Part shown: positions 27,707 through 35,893 of the stretch, in pieces | How the letters are laid out: the number at the start of each line of letters is the position of its first letter | Numbering within the stretch: the stretch's first letter is position 1 | Source: Gammaproteobacteria bacterium | GTDB taxonomy: Bacteria; Pseudomonadota; Gammaproteobacteria; Enterobacterales; Alteromonadaceae | DNA length: 39,288 nucleotides | Direction of reading: 5' to 3' | Assembly (NCBI GenBank): GCA_018815765.1 | Contig: JAHIWM010000201.1 | Coordinates: 1 to 39,288 of the forward strand | Program-made: the position numbers and the translations under genes | Notes under the pieces: generated by a model | Seen by the model: the letters and a program-made list of their open reading frames with translations, nothing else | What the model was told of the DNA's origin: nothing | The model's database searches: none

Positions 27707-29668
27707 TCTGAACTAAGTTTGTCCAAAGCAGCCAGTTATATTCCCTTGGTGTGGGCTGGCCCTATACTACGCCGCCTGACACCAAAACGGCTATGTCTCT
27801 GGTTAGCCACTTCAGAACCCGTAGAATTGAAACTGCAACTCCAGCCTGAGCAAGGCGAAGTGATCAAGTTTGATTCAAAACAGATACAGCCCTTTGTGCA
27901 GCAACTTCAGCTTGCCGGCAAACTATATCTGTATTTTCTGGATTTGGAACTGAACGACGCCCTGCCAACTGAACGCTGGATTAGTTATGATCTGCAGTTA
28001 AAAACTGGCAGCAGCGACTGGCAAAACTGGCGGCAGTGGGCAGAGGATTTGGTTTATCCCGGACGGGATTTGCCGGGTTTTATTATCAAACCTAAAGTGC
28101 ATTCAGTATTGCATGGCTCTTGTCGCAAACCGCATTTTACTTCGGGTGATGCGTTGGTCCGTGCCGATCAGCAGCTAAAAGATACAACACCAGCTCAATG
28201 GCCATCCTTACTGATGTTAAGTGGCGATCAGGTCTACACAGACGACGTAGCAGCGCCGACGCTTTACGCTATCCATCAACTGATAGCTAAACTGGATTTT
28301 GCTGACGAAAAGTTACCTTGTTCAACCTTAAGCTCTGCTCATGAACTGCATAGCAAAACGCCCTATTATTACCAGCGTGAACAACTACTGCCAAACACCA
28401 AAGCTGGTTATCAGGTGTTAAAGCAGCTATTCAAAGGGGCCAAAAAACCGGTATTTACCACAGACAGCGCCCACAACCATCTGATCTCTATGGCCGAAGT
28501 GTTTTCGATGTACTTGCTGGTCTGGTCGCCAGCACCATGGCAGGGCCTGGATTTGCAAATGCCGGAAGGGCTGCTGAAAAGTTTTAGCCCGGAGCGCCAA
28601 AAGCGCAGCGCCAAATACACTCAAAACCTGGAAGAATTTAAAGCAGGTTTAGGCCAGGTCAGGCGGTTAATGGCCCATCTGCCAGTCGCCATGATGTTTG
28701 ATGATCACGATATTACTGACGACTGGAATTTAACTGCAGAGTGGGAAAAAACTGCCTACGAACACCCGTTTTCCCGCCGTATTATTGGTAATGCCCTGAT
28801 GGGATACCTGCTATTTCAGGGCTGGGGTAATGCGCCGGAAAAAGTGCAAAAGCTGTTGCCTTTATGCCAACAGGCGCTGAATCAGCCCGGCACCGAAACT
28901 CATGATGAATGCATCAATAGCCTGCTCAAATTCTCTGAATGGCATTACAGTTGGCCAACCCAACCGCCATTGCTAGTGCTGGATACCCGCACCCAACGTT
29001 GGCGCTCAGAGCTTGCGATGGAAAAACCTTCGGGTTTGATGGACTGGGAATCTATTACTGAATTGCAGCAACAACTGCTGGGCCATGAAGCTGTATTGCT
29101 GGTCTCCCCCGCCCCTGTGTTTGGCGTCAAACTGATTGAAACTATTCAGCGTATTTTCACCAGTTTTGGCAAACCTCTGATGGTGGATGCAGAAAACTGG
29201 ATGACCCACCCGGGTTCAGCTTATGCACTGCTGAATTTATTCCGTCATCCAAAAACACCCCGCAACTTTGTCATTTTATCCGGCGATGTGCATTACAGCT
29301 TTGTATTTCAGATAAAACTACGCCACAAACAACAAAGCCCATCCATCTGGCAAATCACCAGCAGTGGCCTGAAAAATGAGTTTCCACACCGGCTTTTGGC
29401 TTTATTGGATACAGCCAATCGTTGGCTTTATGCCTCCCGCTCGCCGCTGAACTGGTTTACCAAAAGACGCCGTATGATCATCACCCATCACCGACCTATA
29501 GGCGAAACCAAAGGCCGCCGTTTGGTGAATGCTGCTGGTATAGGCTTATTGGAGCTGACGCCTGAAGGAGTACCTTGCAAAATAGTGCAACTTTGCGCTG
29601 ATGGTGAAACAGTAAGTTTTGAGCTGGAAAAAGGCGATGATGAACTGACGCAGGATTATAGTTTGTAG
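27704..29668 (+). CDS. PhoD-like metallophosphatase (alkaline phosphatase D family)
   Basis: This 650-residue protein resembles the PhoD/alkaline phosphatase D superfamily of metal-dependent phosphodiesterases and phosphomonoesterases. Motifs: HGSCRKP, MLSGDQVYTDD, MMFDDHDITDDW and ILSGDVHYSF give the usual aspartate, asparagine/histidine metal-site positions. There is no Tat or Sec signal, unlike secreted PhoD, so it is probably cytoplasmic. The start is uncertain: a good ribosome site points to ATT at 27704 (giving ISELSLSKAAS), while TTG at 27719 is the first ordinary start. The gene is monocistronic, after mutS and convergent with the SDR gene. Confidence 0.83.
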   Translation: MSELSLSKAASYIPLVWAGPILRRLTPKRLCLWLATSEPVELKLQLQPEQGEVIKFDSKQIQPFVQQLQLAGKLYLYFLDLELNDALPTERWISYDLQLKTGSSDWQNWRQWAEDLVYPGRDLPGFIIKPKVHSVLHGSCRKPHFTSGDALVRADQQLKDTTPAQWPSLLMLSGDQVYTDDVAAPTLYAIHQLIAKLDFADEKLPCSTLSSAHELHSKTPYYYQREQLLPNTKAGYQVLKQLFKGAKKPVFTTDSAHNHLISMAEVFSMYLLVWSPAPWQGLDLQMPEGLLKSFSPERQKRSAKYTQNLEEFKAGLGQVRRLMAHLPVAMMFDDHDITDDWNLTAEWEKTAYEHPFSRRIIGNALMGYLLFQGWGNAPEKVQKLLPLCQQALNQPGTETHDECINSLLKFSEWHYSWPTQPPLLVLDTRTQRWRSELAMEKPSGLMDWESITELQQQLLGHEAVLLVSPAPVFGVKLIETIQRIFTSFGKPLMVDAENWMTHPGSAYALLNLFRHPKTPRNFVILSGDVHYSFVFQIKLRHKQQSPSIWQITSSGLKNEFPHRLLALLDTANRWLYASRSPLNWFTKRRRMIITHHRPIGETKGRRLVNAAGIGLLELTPEGVPCKIVQLCADGETVSFELEKGDDELTQDYSL

Positions 29669-29699
29669 ACGGTTAGCTCAAGGCTCCGTCTGACAAAAC

Positions 29700-29730
29700 A
29701 GCTGCACCCACTGAACAAATGGGTGCAGCT
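29700..29730 (-). terminator. Terminator of the SDR gene
   Basis: AGCTGCACCCA (29700-29710) pairs with TGGGTGCAGCT (29720-29730). On the minus strand it is followed by GTTTTGTC. It lies between the convergent phosphatase and SDR genes. Confidence 0.7.
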
Positions 29731-29739
29731 AAAAGCAGC

Positions 29740-30495
29740 TTAAATCCCCTGCCCGCCTGATACTTCTATACGTTGGGCATTGACCCAACGATGGTCTTCC
29801 GACAATAAACTGGCCACCATAGGGCCTATATCATCAGCAACTCCGACCCGGCCTAAAGCCGTCATATCGGCAAAAAACTTATTAAAGTCTGGTGTATCAC
29901 GCACTGCTCCGCCAAAAAAGTCAGTTTCTATGGCTCCTGGCGCTACCGTATTGACTGCTATACCACGTGGACCAAACTCTTTTGCCATATAGACGGTCAG
30001 CATTTCCACTGCGGCTTTGACCGCAGCATAAGCCGCCCAGCCAGGCGCTGATACCCGGGTTAAGCCAGTAGATAAATTCACAATACGCCCTCCATCTGCC
30101 AATAAAGGCAACAGCGCCTGAGTCAAGAAAAACACACCTTTAAAATGCACATTCACCAGTTGGTCAAATTGAGTCTCTGTGGTGTGCTCAATAAGGGCAT
30201 AGTCACCATGACCGGCATTATTCACCAAATGCTCAAAGCTATCGCGTTGCCAGATGTCAGCCAGCACAATGCGTAACCGCTCAGCAAAGTTGGCAAAACC
30301 TGCGACAGCGCCAGTGTCCAGCTGCAGAGCAACAGCTTTGCGCCCCATAGCGCGAATTTGTGTCACTACAGCTTGCGCCTCTTGCTCGCGACTCTGATAA
30401 GTGATGATGACATCTGCGCCACGACGGGCAATATTCAGTGCGGTATTACGGCCAAGGCCACGGCTGGCACCTGTTACTAAAGCGATTTTAGTCAT
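29740..30495 (-). CDS. SDR family oxidoreductase
   Basis: This 251-residue short-chain dehydrogenase/reductase has the NAD(P)-binding TGASRGLG at 8-15, the structural NNAG motif, a catalytic serine in NLSTG and the YxxxK pair as YAAVK, then PGAIETDF. An arginine-free but SR-containing first loop fits NADP preference weakly. The substrate is unknown. The ATG at 30495 has an AGGAG site before it. It is divergent from an AraC regulator with 137 bases between, the usual arrangement of a regulator and its target. Confidence 0.9.
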   Translation of the reverse strand: MTKIALVTGASRGLGRNTALNIARRGADVIITYQSREQEAQAVVTQIRAMGRKAVALQLDTGAVAGFANFAERLRIVLADIWQRDSFEHLVNNAGHGDYALIEHTTETQFDQLVNVHFKGVFFLTQALLPLLADGGRIVNLSTGLTRVSAPGWAAYAAVKAAVEMLTVYMAKEFGPRGIAVNTVAPGAIETDFFGGAVRDTPDFNKFFADMTALGRVGVADDIGPMVASLLSEDHRWVNAQRIEVSGGQGI

Positions 30496-30514
30496 GCGTT
30501 TTCTCCTGTGGTTT

Positions 30515-30559
30515 AAGACCCCTGCATGCTAAAGAAAAGCTGCTGAAGGGTCTTTACCC
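30515..30559. promoter_or_regulatory. Inverted repeats in the SDR/AraC divergent region
   Basis: AAGACCC (30515-30521) and GGGTCTT (30548-30554) are inverted copies 26 bases apart; the second is also part of the small palindrome GGGTCTTTACCC (30548-30559). They could be operator sites for the AraC protein. No promoter was assigned. Confidence 0.3.
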
Positions 30560-30632
30560 GAAGATCCGCATTTTTTGCTTAATTCTCCAAAGCTCTTGCG
30601 AAGGCCAATTCTGGTAGCCTAGAGTATCAACC

Positions 30633-31550
30633 ATGAAAGATACGCTATTAAACACTGTGCGCCGTTATGTTGAGGCTTATGCCAACCCAAATGGTCTTGC
30701 ACAAACGCCCATTATCGGCCTGACCACTATCCGTTCGAATACCCCAAGCGGACTCGAATATGCAATCTCGCGCCCACTGGTTTGTCTGGTCCTGCAGGGC
30801 AAAAAACAAGTGGTGATGGGCTCAGAGGTATTTGACTTTAGTACCGGTGATTCTTTGTTGATCAGTGCCGATGTACCGACCATCAGTCAAATTACAGAGG
30901 CAAGCCTGGATGCCCCTTATATCTCGCTGGTACTGGATTTGGATCTGAGTGTGATTGCTGAGCTGACGGAACAAATGGCGCAGCCCAGAGAAAGTACAAA
31001 GCATCCGGTGCAGGTTGAACCTACCGATCAGCAAGTGGCAGATGCAGCTTTGCGCTTGATGAACTTGTTAGACAGACCTGAATCAGTGCCTGTGCTGCAC
31101 AAACAACTGGTGCGGGAGATGCACTACTGGTTGTTAGCTGGACGCCATGGTGCTGCCATTCAGCGGCTTGGCTATCAGGACAGCCATATCCGACAAATAG
31201 CCAAAGCTGTGGCTGTACTCAGAGCAGATTTTCGTTTGCCACTGCAGATGGAGCAACTGGCCGCTATTGCAGGCATGAGCCCTTCATCCTTTTATCAGCA
31301 CTTTCGCGCTGTGACTTCGTTGTCGCCGCTGCAATTTCAGAAGCAATTACGGTTAATAGAAGCACGACGTTTAATGCGTGCTGAAGGCTTAAAAGCTGGC
31401 AGCGCAGCTTTTGCAGTAGGCTACGAAAGCGTGCCGCAATTTACCCGTGAATACAGCAGGATGTTTGGTTTGACTCCGCAAAAAGATACAGCACAAGGCA
31501 GAACCAGCACTGTTCACATCGGCACTACATCCACTTCCACTTCTAACTGA
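30633..31550 (+). CDS. AraC family transcriptional regulator
   Basis: This 305-residue regulator has an N-terminal AraC-type cupin arm (SRPLVCLVLQGKKQVVMG to about 120) for a small effector and a C-terminal pair of helix-turn-helix motifs (about 190-285: MEQLAAIAGMSPSSFYQHFRAVTSLSPLQFQK and the following AFAVGYESVPQFTREYSRMFG). It probably controls the divergent SDR gene. The last 12 codons (a Thr/Ser-rich tail) overlap the 3' end of the convergent transglutaminase gene by 37 bases. Confidence 0.9.
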   Translation: MKDTLLNTVRRYVEAYANPNGLAQTPIIGLTTIRSNTPSGLEYAISRPLVCLVLQGKKQVVMGSEVFDFSTGDSLLISADVPTISQITEASLDAPYISLVLDLDLSVIAELTEQMAQPRESTKHPVQVEPTDQQVADAALRLMNLLDRPESVPVLHKQLVREMHYWLLAGRHGAAIQRLGYQDSHIRQIAKAVAVLRADFRLPLQMEQLAAIAGMSPSSFYQHFRAVTSLSPLQFQKQLRLIEARRLMRAEGLKAGSAAFAVGYESVPQFTREYSRMFGLTPQKDTAQGRTSTVHIGTTSTSTSN

Positions 31551-32395
31551 TGCACACCATGGCCCTGCAGCAAGCCTTTCAGTGGCACTACATCGGCATA
31601 GTCGCGGCCATAAGCTAAGGTGATATGACGTTCTGCCGGCATCAGGTTATTGGTGGGATCAAAATCGACCCAACCCAATTCTGGATCGTACACGGCAAAC
31701 CAGGCATGAGAGGCATCAGCTCCTATTAAACGTGGCTGACCTTCTGGTGGTGAGGTTTCCAGATACCCACTGACATAACGACTGGGAATACCTAAGGCGC
31801 GCAGACAGCTGACTGCCAGTTGGGCGAAATCCTGACAGACCCCTTTTTTATGCAGCAGCACTTCGGATACAGGAGTGACGACTGAGCTAAATTCAGGGTC
31901 GTATTCAAACTGGTGAAAAATCAGATCGGTCAGTTGTTGCGCCAGCTGTAATACAGTCAAAGTCGGGTCAGCTATGCTCTGGATCAATGCCTTTGTTTCA
32001 TCAAGCACTGGGATCATCCGGCTTGGACCAGTGCACAACAGTGCCTTGAGTTGATCGGGTGAATAACCTTGTTGCTGGCGGAAAAAAGCTGCGACTTGTG
32101 GCCAGGGCTGAGTTAAATCCAAAGCCAGACTCTGCTGGCGTGGCAAAACTTCAACCACAGAATAAGCGGTCACTGCCAGTTGCTGATGCGGCGGCTGCAA
32201 GTGGATAAAATGCTGGGTATTACCAAAGGTATCTGTTCTGGCATAAACAGAAGATGCTGTGGGCAACACCTCTAAGTTAAAACTGCACAGCTCCTGTGTC
32301 GGTAATTGCCGTGGCCGCAAACAAGCCAGATTGTAACTGTTAGCCACAGGATGCTGGTAACAATAACGGGTCAGGTGACGGATCTGGTACTTCAT
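31514..32395 (-). CDS. Transglutaminase-like cysteine peptidase/ligase family protein
   Basis: This 293-residue protein has the N-terminal strand domain of bacterial transglutaminase-like proteins (MKYQIRHLTRYCYQHPV) and a full Cys-His-Asp triad: Cys187 (GVCQDFA), His230 (SHAWF) and Asp244/246 (WVDFDPTN). Such proteins hydrolyse or form amide bonds. It is the last gene of an operon with circularly permuted ATP-grasp and alpha-E proteins, a set that recurs in bacteria and was predicted by Iyer and Aravind to make or process peptide-like products. It begins 58 bases after the ATP-grasp/alpha-E fusion. It has no signal peptide, so it is cytoplasmic. Confidence 0.9.
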   Translation of the reverse strand: MKYQIRHLTRYCYQHPVANSYNLACLRPRQLPTQELCSFNLEVLPTASSVYARTDTFGNTQHFIHLQPPHQQLAVTAYSVVEVLPRQQSLALDLTQPWPQVAAFFRQQQGYSPDQLKALLCTGPSRMIPVLDETKALIQSIADPTLTVLQLAQQLTDLIFHQFEYDPEFSSVVTPVSEVLLHKKGVCQDFAQLAVSCLRALGIPSRYVSGYLETSPPEGQPRLIGADASHAWFAVYDPELGWVDFDPTNNLMPAERHITLAYGRDYADVVPLKGLLQGHGVHQLEVEVDVVPM

Positions 32396-32453
32396 ATAGT
32401 CGGCCCTATGACTCTGTCCCCAAAGTAATTAAAATCAAGTAAGAAGGGGGCCA

Positions 32454-34931
32454 TTAAAAACTCTGCCAGGATTTACCCGCTTCCGCATGGCTGAAATACG
32501 ACAAGGTAATGCTGTCAGACAATTGCCTTAGCACGGTATGCAACTGCTGTAATAAACGACTCAGCTCTGGTGTTGCCTGTAACTGATCATCAAAGAGTTG
32601 TTCTGGTTCAGCCAGTTGCAGTAAAGACACCAGCTCCACTGCCAGTTTTTGCTCACGGCTCAGCACCACAGCTGCACCAGGTTTAGGCAGTTGCTGAATT
32701 TGACTGGCAAGACGGGCGCACTGATAACCTACAGAACGAGGCGTACTGTCATCCAGTAGCAGCAAGTCAATCACAGCCAGCGGGTGCAGCTCGGTTTTAT
32801 AACGGCGCCTGTAGGTCATTAAAGTATCCGTCATACGCAGCACAGACTCCATCAACGAAGCGCTGCAATTCCTGCCCTGATCAAATACAAAAACTTCCTG
32901 CAGCAGGGTGACACTTTGCAATGCCCTTTCCATATGCTGACCTAAATCCATAAACCTCAGGGTTTGAGTGCGGCTCATGGTTTCGTTATTCAGACCATAA
33001 ATAGCAGTTTGTAGCAAAATCACTTCATCCAGCAAACGCACCATTTGCTGCGGCTGCTGCCAGTTCAGCGGATTCGGCCATTGCGTCAGCGCCAGCTGTA
33101 ATTTATCCAGCACATACCAGGTGTCTTCGCTGAAGTATTCCCGCACCGACTGCGCATTAAACAATAAATTTTTCAGCACCTGCGCCAAACCTGCCGGATG
33201 CTGCAGTGAAAACAATTCACTTAAGGCCTGCTGCAAGGCGCTGGTCTGCTGTAATGAACTCAGCGCTGCGCTGTCTGGCAAAGTGCCATTGGCCTGCAAA
33301 CAAAACCGTACTAATGCTCTGCTGTCAGTTTGTTGACCCGCTGTGACCTGGAAACTGGTTAAGAGCGGCACTGTGTAACGTAAAGCCCGACAAACTAAAT
33401 TTAATCGTTCGTTATAACGACCCAGCCAGAATAAATGGTCGGCGACGCGGCTTGGCAACAAGCCACTATGACGGGATAACAAGATGCGTTTTTGGGTATT
33501 TTGCAGCAAGCTGACCGCATGGTCCTGATCGGCAAGCACCCAGACATCTTTGGCAACAAACCCCATACTGTACTGATGCTGCAGGCTTTGCGCATCAGGG
33601 CTGATACGAGCCAAAGCGCCAGGCATCACAGCCGGACTATGCTGCTCGGACAACAAACCAAATAAACGCAAGACGCCATACTGCTGATGCTCGCCTTGAG
33701 TCGTGTTCCAGCATGGTACAGAGCACAATGGCAGCAAGCGAATCGCAATAAAAAGTTCAGGATAAGCCGCTAATTGCTGCTGTAACTCTTGTTGTTGCAG
33801 CGGGTCCAGTTCAGTCCAAAGCCAGCTTTGGGCTGTATCAATTCTGCGGAATCTGTACTGGCTTGCATCAGATAAAACCTGTTGCAACTGCTCAGGTTTA
33901 CCACACCAAAAAGCGGTAGTAGTGGGCAATTGCAATTCTTCATTTAGAAGCGTTCGGCAAAGCGCAGGCAAAAAGGGCAATAACACACCGGAGTCCACTA
34001 AGGCAGCTCCTGGCGGATTGGCGCAAAACAGCTGCTGCTGACGAATGCTTTGCAATAAACCTGCAGTGCCTGTGGAGTCCGGATCCAGCTCCAGCGCATC
34101 ACAACGGGCATCAGGTAAATAGCGCATCAGGCTGTCGACCTGCTGCAAACCTGTGACAGTTTTTAACCACAAAGCACCGTCTTTAAACATCAGATCGGCG
34201 CTGTGCATCAGGGCTATATCTAAATAATTGGCTAAAAAAGCATGTTCAAAATAGGCGGCGTCGCGTTTGCCATGGGTTAATAAACCACAAAGCGGTCGTC
34301 GCCCTTCGGCGGTATGGCCAGTCCCTTGCGCAAACACCAGCTGCAATTTACGGAAAAACCCGGCCAGCTGGCTTTTGCCAATGCTGTGATTCAGCTCACC
34401 AATACAATGGTTAAACGCCAGCCTGTGTTCTAATACAAAACCCAGCCCTGCCGGCATCTGGCTCTGATCGGCATAGACACAAAACTGACCTGCGGCATCG
34501 CGGCCTATATCTACAGCCAACAAACTCAGCCACTGCTGATGAGTGGGTACCAACTGATGGCAAGGCAACAGATAGTTTTTATTCTGGAAAATAAGTTCAG
34601 CAGGCAATAGCCCCTGCTGGATCATGAGCTGTGGACCGTATAAATCCTGCAATACCATAGAAAGCAGCAATTGACGCTGCTTTACACCAGCCTGCAACTG
34701 TTGCCACTCTTTATCACTCACCAGCCATGGCATTAGATCCAACTGACGTTGTTGCTCCAGCCAGGGATCAAAAGTAGCACCGTTTTCCCGCAGCTGATGT
34801 TGCAAATCTGTATGCAGCTGCACTAAATGCTGCTGGCTTTGCTGCTGCCACCACTGCTGCAATTGCTGCCACTGCGGCAAATCAGTCCATCTTAGTTGCT
34901 CGCTCAACTCCTGACTTTCCACAGTCATCAT
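32454..34931 (-). CDS. Circularly permuted ATP-grasp type 2 / alpha-E fusion protein
   Basis: This 825-residue protein joins an ATP-grasp-like domain (about 1-480) to an alpha-E domain (from about 490: HLFWLGRYNERLNLVCRALRY). The first part parallels the separate ATP-grasp gene upstream (LLSMVLQDLYGPQ, LLPAELIF, YFEHAFLANYLDIAL, GLQQVDSLMRYLPD). But the conserved VVKPANESGGYG of that gene appears here as a RFRRIDTAQSW-like stretch, and the SSQGGGSKDTW motif as SMGFVAKDVW. So ATP-binding residues look lost, and it may be a regulatory or scaffold partner. It is unusually rich in glutamine. The start overlaps the alpha-E stop (ATGA). Family and order are clear, function is not. Confidence 0.88.
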   Translation of the reverse strand: MMTVESQELSEQLRWTDLPQWQQLQQWWQQQSQQHLVQLHTDLQHQLRENGATFDPWLEQQRQLDLMPWLVSDKEWQQLQAGVKQRQLLLSMVLQDLYGPQLMIQQGLLPAELIFQNKNYLLPCHQLVPTHQQWLSLLAVDIGRDAAGQFCVYADQSQMPAGLGFVLEHRLAFNHCIGELNHSIGKSQLAGFFRKLQLVFAQGTGHTAEGRRPLCGLLTHGKRDAAYFEHAFLANYLDIALMHSADLMFKDGALWLKTVTGLQQVDSLMRYLPDARCDALELDPDSTGTAGLLQSIRQQQLFCANPPGAALVDSGVLLPFLPALCRTLLNEELQLPTTTAFWCGKPEQLQQVLSDASQYRFRRIDTAQSWLWTELDPLQQQELQQQLAAYPELFIAIRLLPLCSVPCWNTTQGEHQQYGVLRLFGLLSEQHSPAVMPGALARISPDAQSLQHQYSMGFVAKDVWVLADQDHAVSLLQNTQKRILLSRHSGLLPSRVADHLFWLGRYNERLNLVCRALRYTVPLLTSFQVTAGQQTDSRALVRFCLQANGTLPDSAALSSLQQTSALQQALSELFSLQHPAGLAQVLKNLLFNAQSVREYFSEDTWYVLDKLQLALTQWPNPLNWQQPQQMVRLLDEVILLQTAIYGLNNETMSRTQTLRFMDLGQHMERALQSVTLLQEVFVFDQGRNCSASLMESVLRMTDTLMTYRRRYKTELHPLAVIDLLLLDDSTPRSVGYQCARLASQIQQLPKPGAAVVLSREQKLAVELVSLLQLAEPEQLFDDQLQATPELSRLLQQLHTVLRQLSDSITLSYFSHAEAGKSWQSF

Positions 34932-35890
34932 CAGGCCGACATTTGCTGGCTGAGATCTGCGGAAAATTCAAGTTTTGGCGTACTAATCACCTGATGCAAT
35001 TCAATGATCCCTGTTTGAAATTGGTCAATCAGCTGATGCAGCTGACCTGTGGTTAATTCTGATAAGTTTTGTGTTTTTAACAAGTCCTGCAACTGCCAGA
35101 CCCGTTGCAATATAGCAGCACTATGAGGCAAAGCTTTGGCTGATGCAGCCACTCTATGCAAACAATAGGCAAGAGAGCGTGGAAAGTCAGCGTAGGTCAG
35201 CAAATAGTCCACCGCATCCACTTCAGTGTTTTGATGCGCCAGATAATAGTGGTACGACTCTACCCCACCCAAAGCATTTAAAATAGAAGTCCAGCGAAAA
35301 CGTGGTCTTTTAATATCCGTCGGCTGCAGCTGCTGCAATACCATCACATCCATAATACGGGTGGTCATATCAGCCCGCTCCACATGCCTGCCAATATTAA
35401 ATAAATCAAAGGCATCGCTACGCAGCATAGTGCCGTCCAGCACCCCCACTACCATCTGACAACGGCGGCTGACCTCCGTCATTAAGCGGTATCTGTGCTG
35501 ACGCCCTTGTAACTGCTGGCAATGCTCCTGTAAAAACAAATCCAGTGAATTCAGCTCTTCCCACATATCACGGGGGATCAGTTGTCGTACTGTTCTGGCA
35601 TTTTGTTTTAGTGCGCTACAAGCCGAACGGATAGAGACTTCACTGTCGGCATCGGTAATTAAAAAGCCCATCACCTGCTGCTCTACCGTCAAATCGCTTG
35701 GTGGTAACTGACTTAAGAGTTCAGCGCCATTCTGACCTAATACGTCCAGTAATAAGGGCCAGCTGAACTGGCTGTCTTTGTGACTGTCGATCAGCAAATG
35801 GCTGGTGGCATTAATTAAGCGCGCCGTATCATCCAAACGCTCCAGATAACGGCCTAACCAGAATATATGATCCAAAGATTTTAATAACAT
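34931..35890 (-). CDS. Alpha-E domain-containing protein
   Basis: This 319-residue all-helical protein belongs to the alpha-E family (MLLKSLDHIFWLGRYLERLDDTARLINA, a hallmark N terminus; later FNIGRHVERADMTTRIMDV). The family has no known activity but almost always sits beside a circularly permuted ATP-grasp gene, suggesting a complex. It begins three bases after the ATP-grasp stop and overlaps the next gene, so all are co-translated. A second alpha-E copy is fused in the next gene. Confidence 0.9.
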   Translation of the reverse strand: MLLKSLDHIFWLGRYLERLDDTARLINATSHLLIDSHKDSQFSWPLLLDVLGQNGAELLSQLPPSDLTVEQQVMGFLITDADSEVSIRSACSALKQNARTVRQLIPRDMWEELNSLDLFLQEHCQQLQGRQHRYRLMTEVSRRCQMVVGVLDGTMLRSDAFDLFNIGRHVERADMTTRIMDVMVLQQLQPTDIKRPRFRWTSILNALGGVESYHYYLAHQNTEVDAVDYLLTYADFPRSLAYCLHRVAASAKALPHSAAILQRVWQLQDLLKTQNLSELTTGQLHQLIDQFQTGIIELHQVISTPKLEFSADLSQQMSA

Positions 35891-35893
35891 AGA

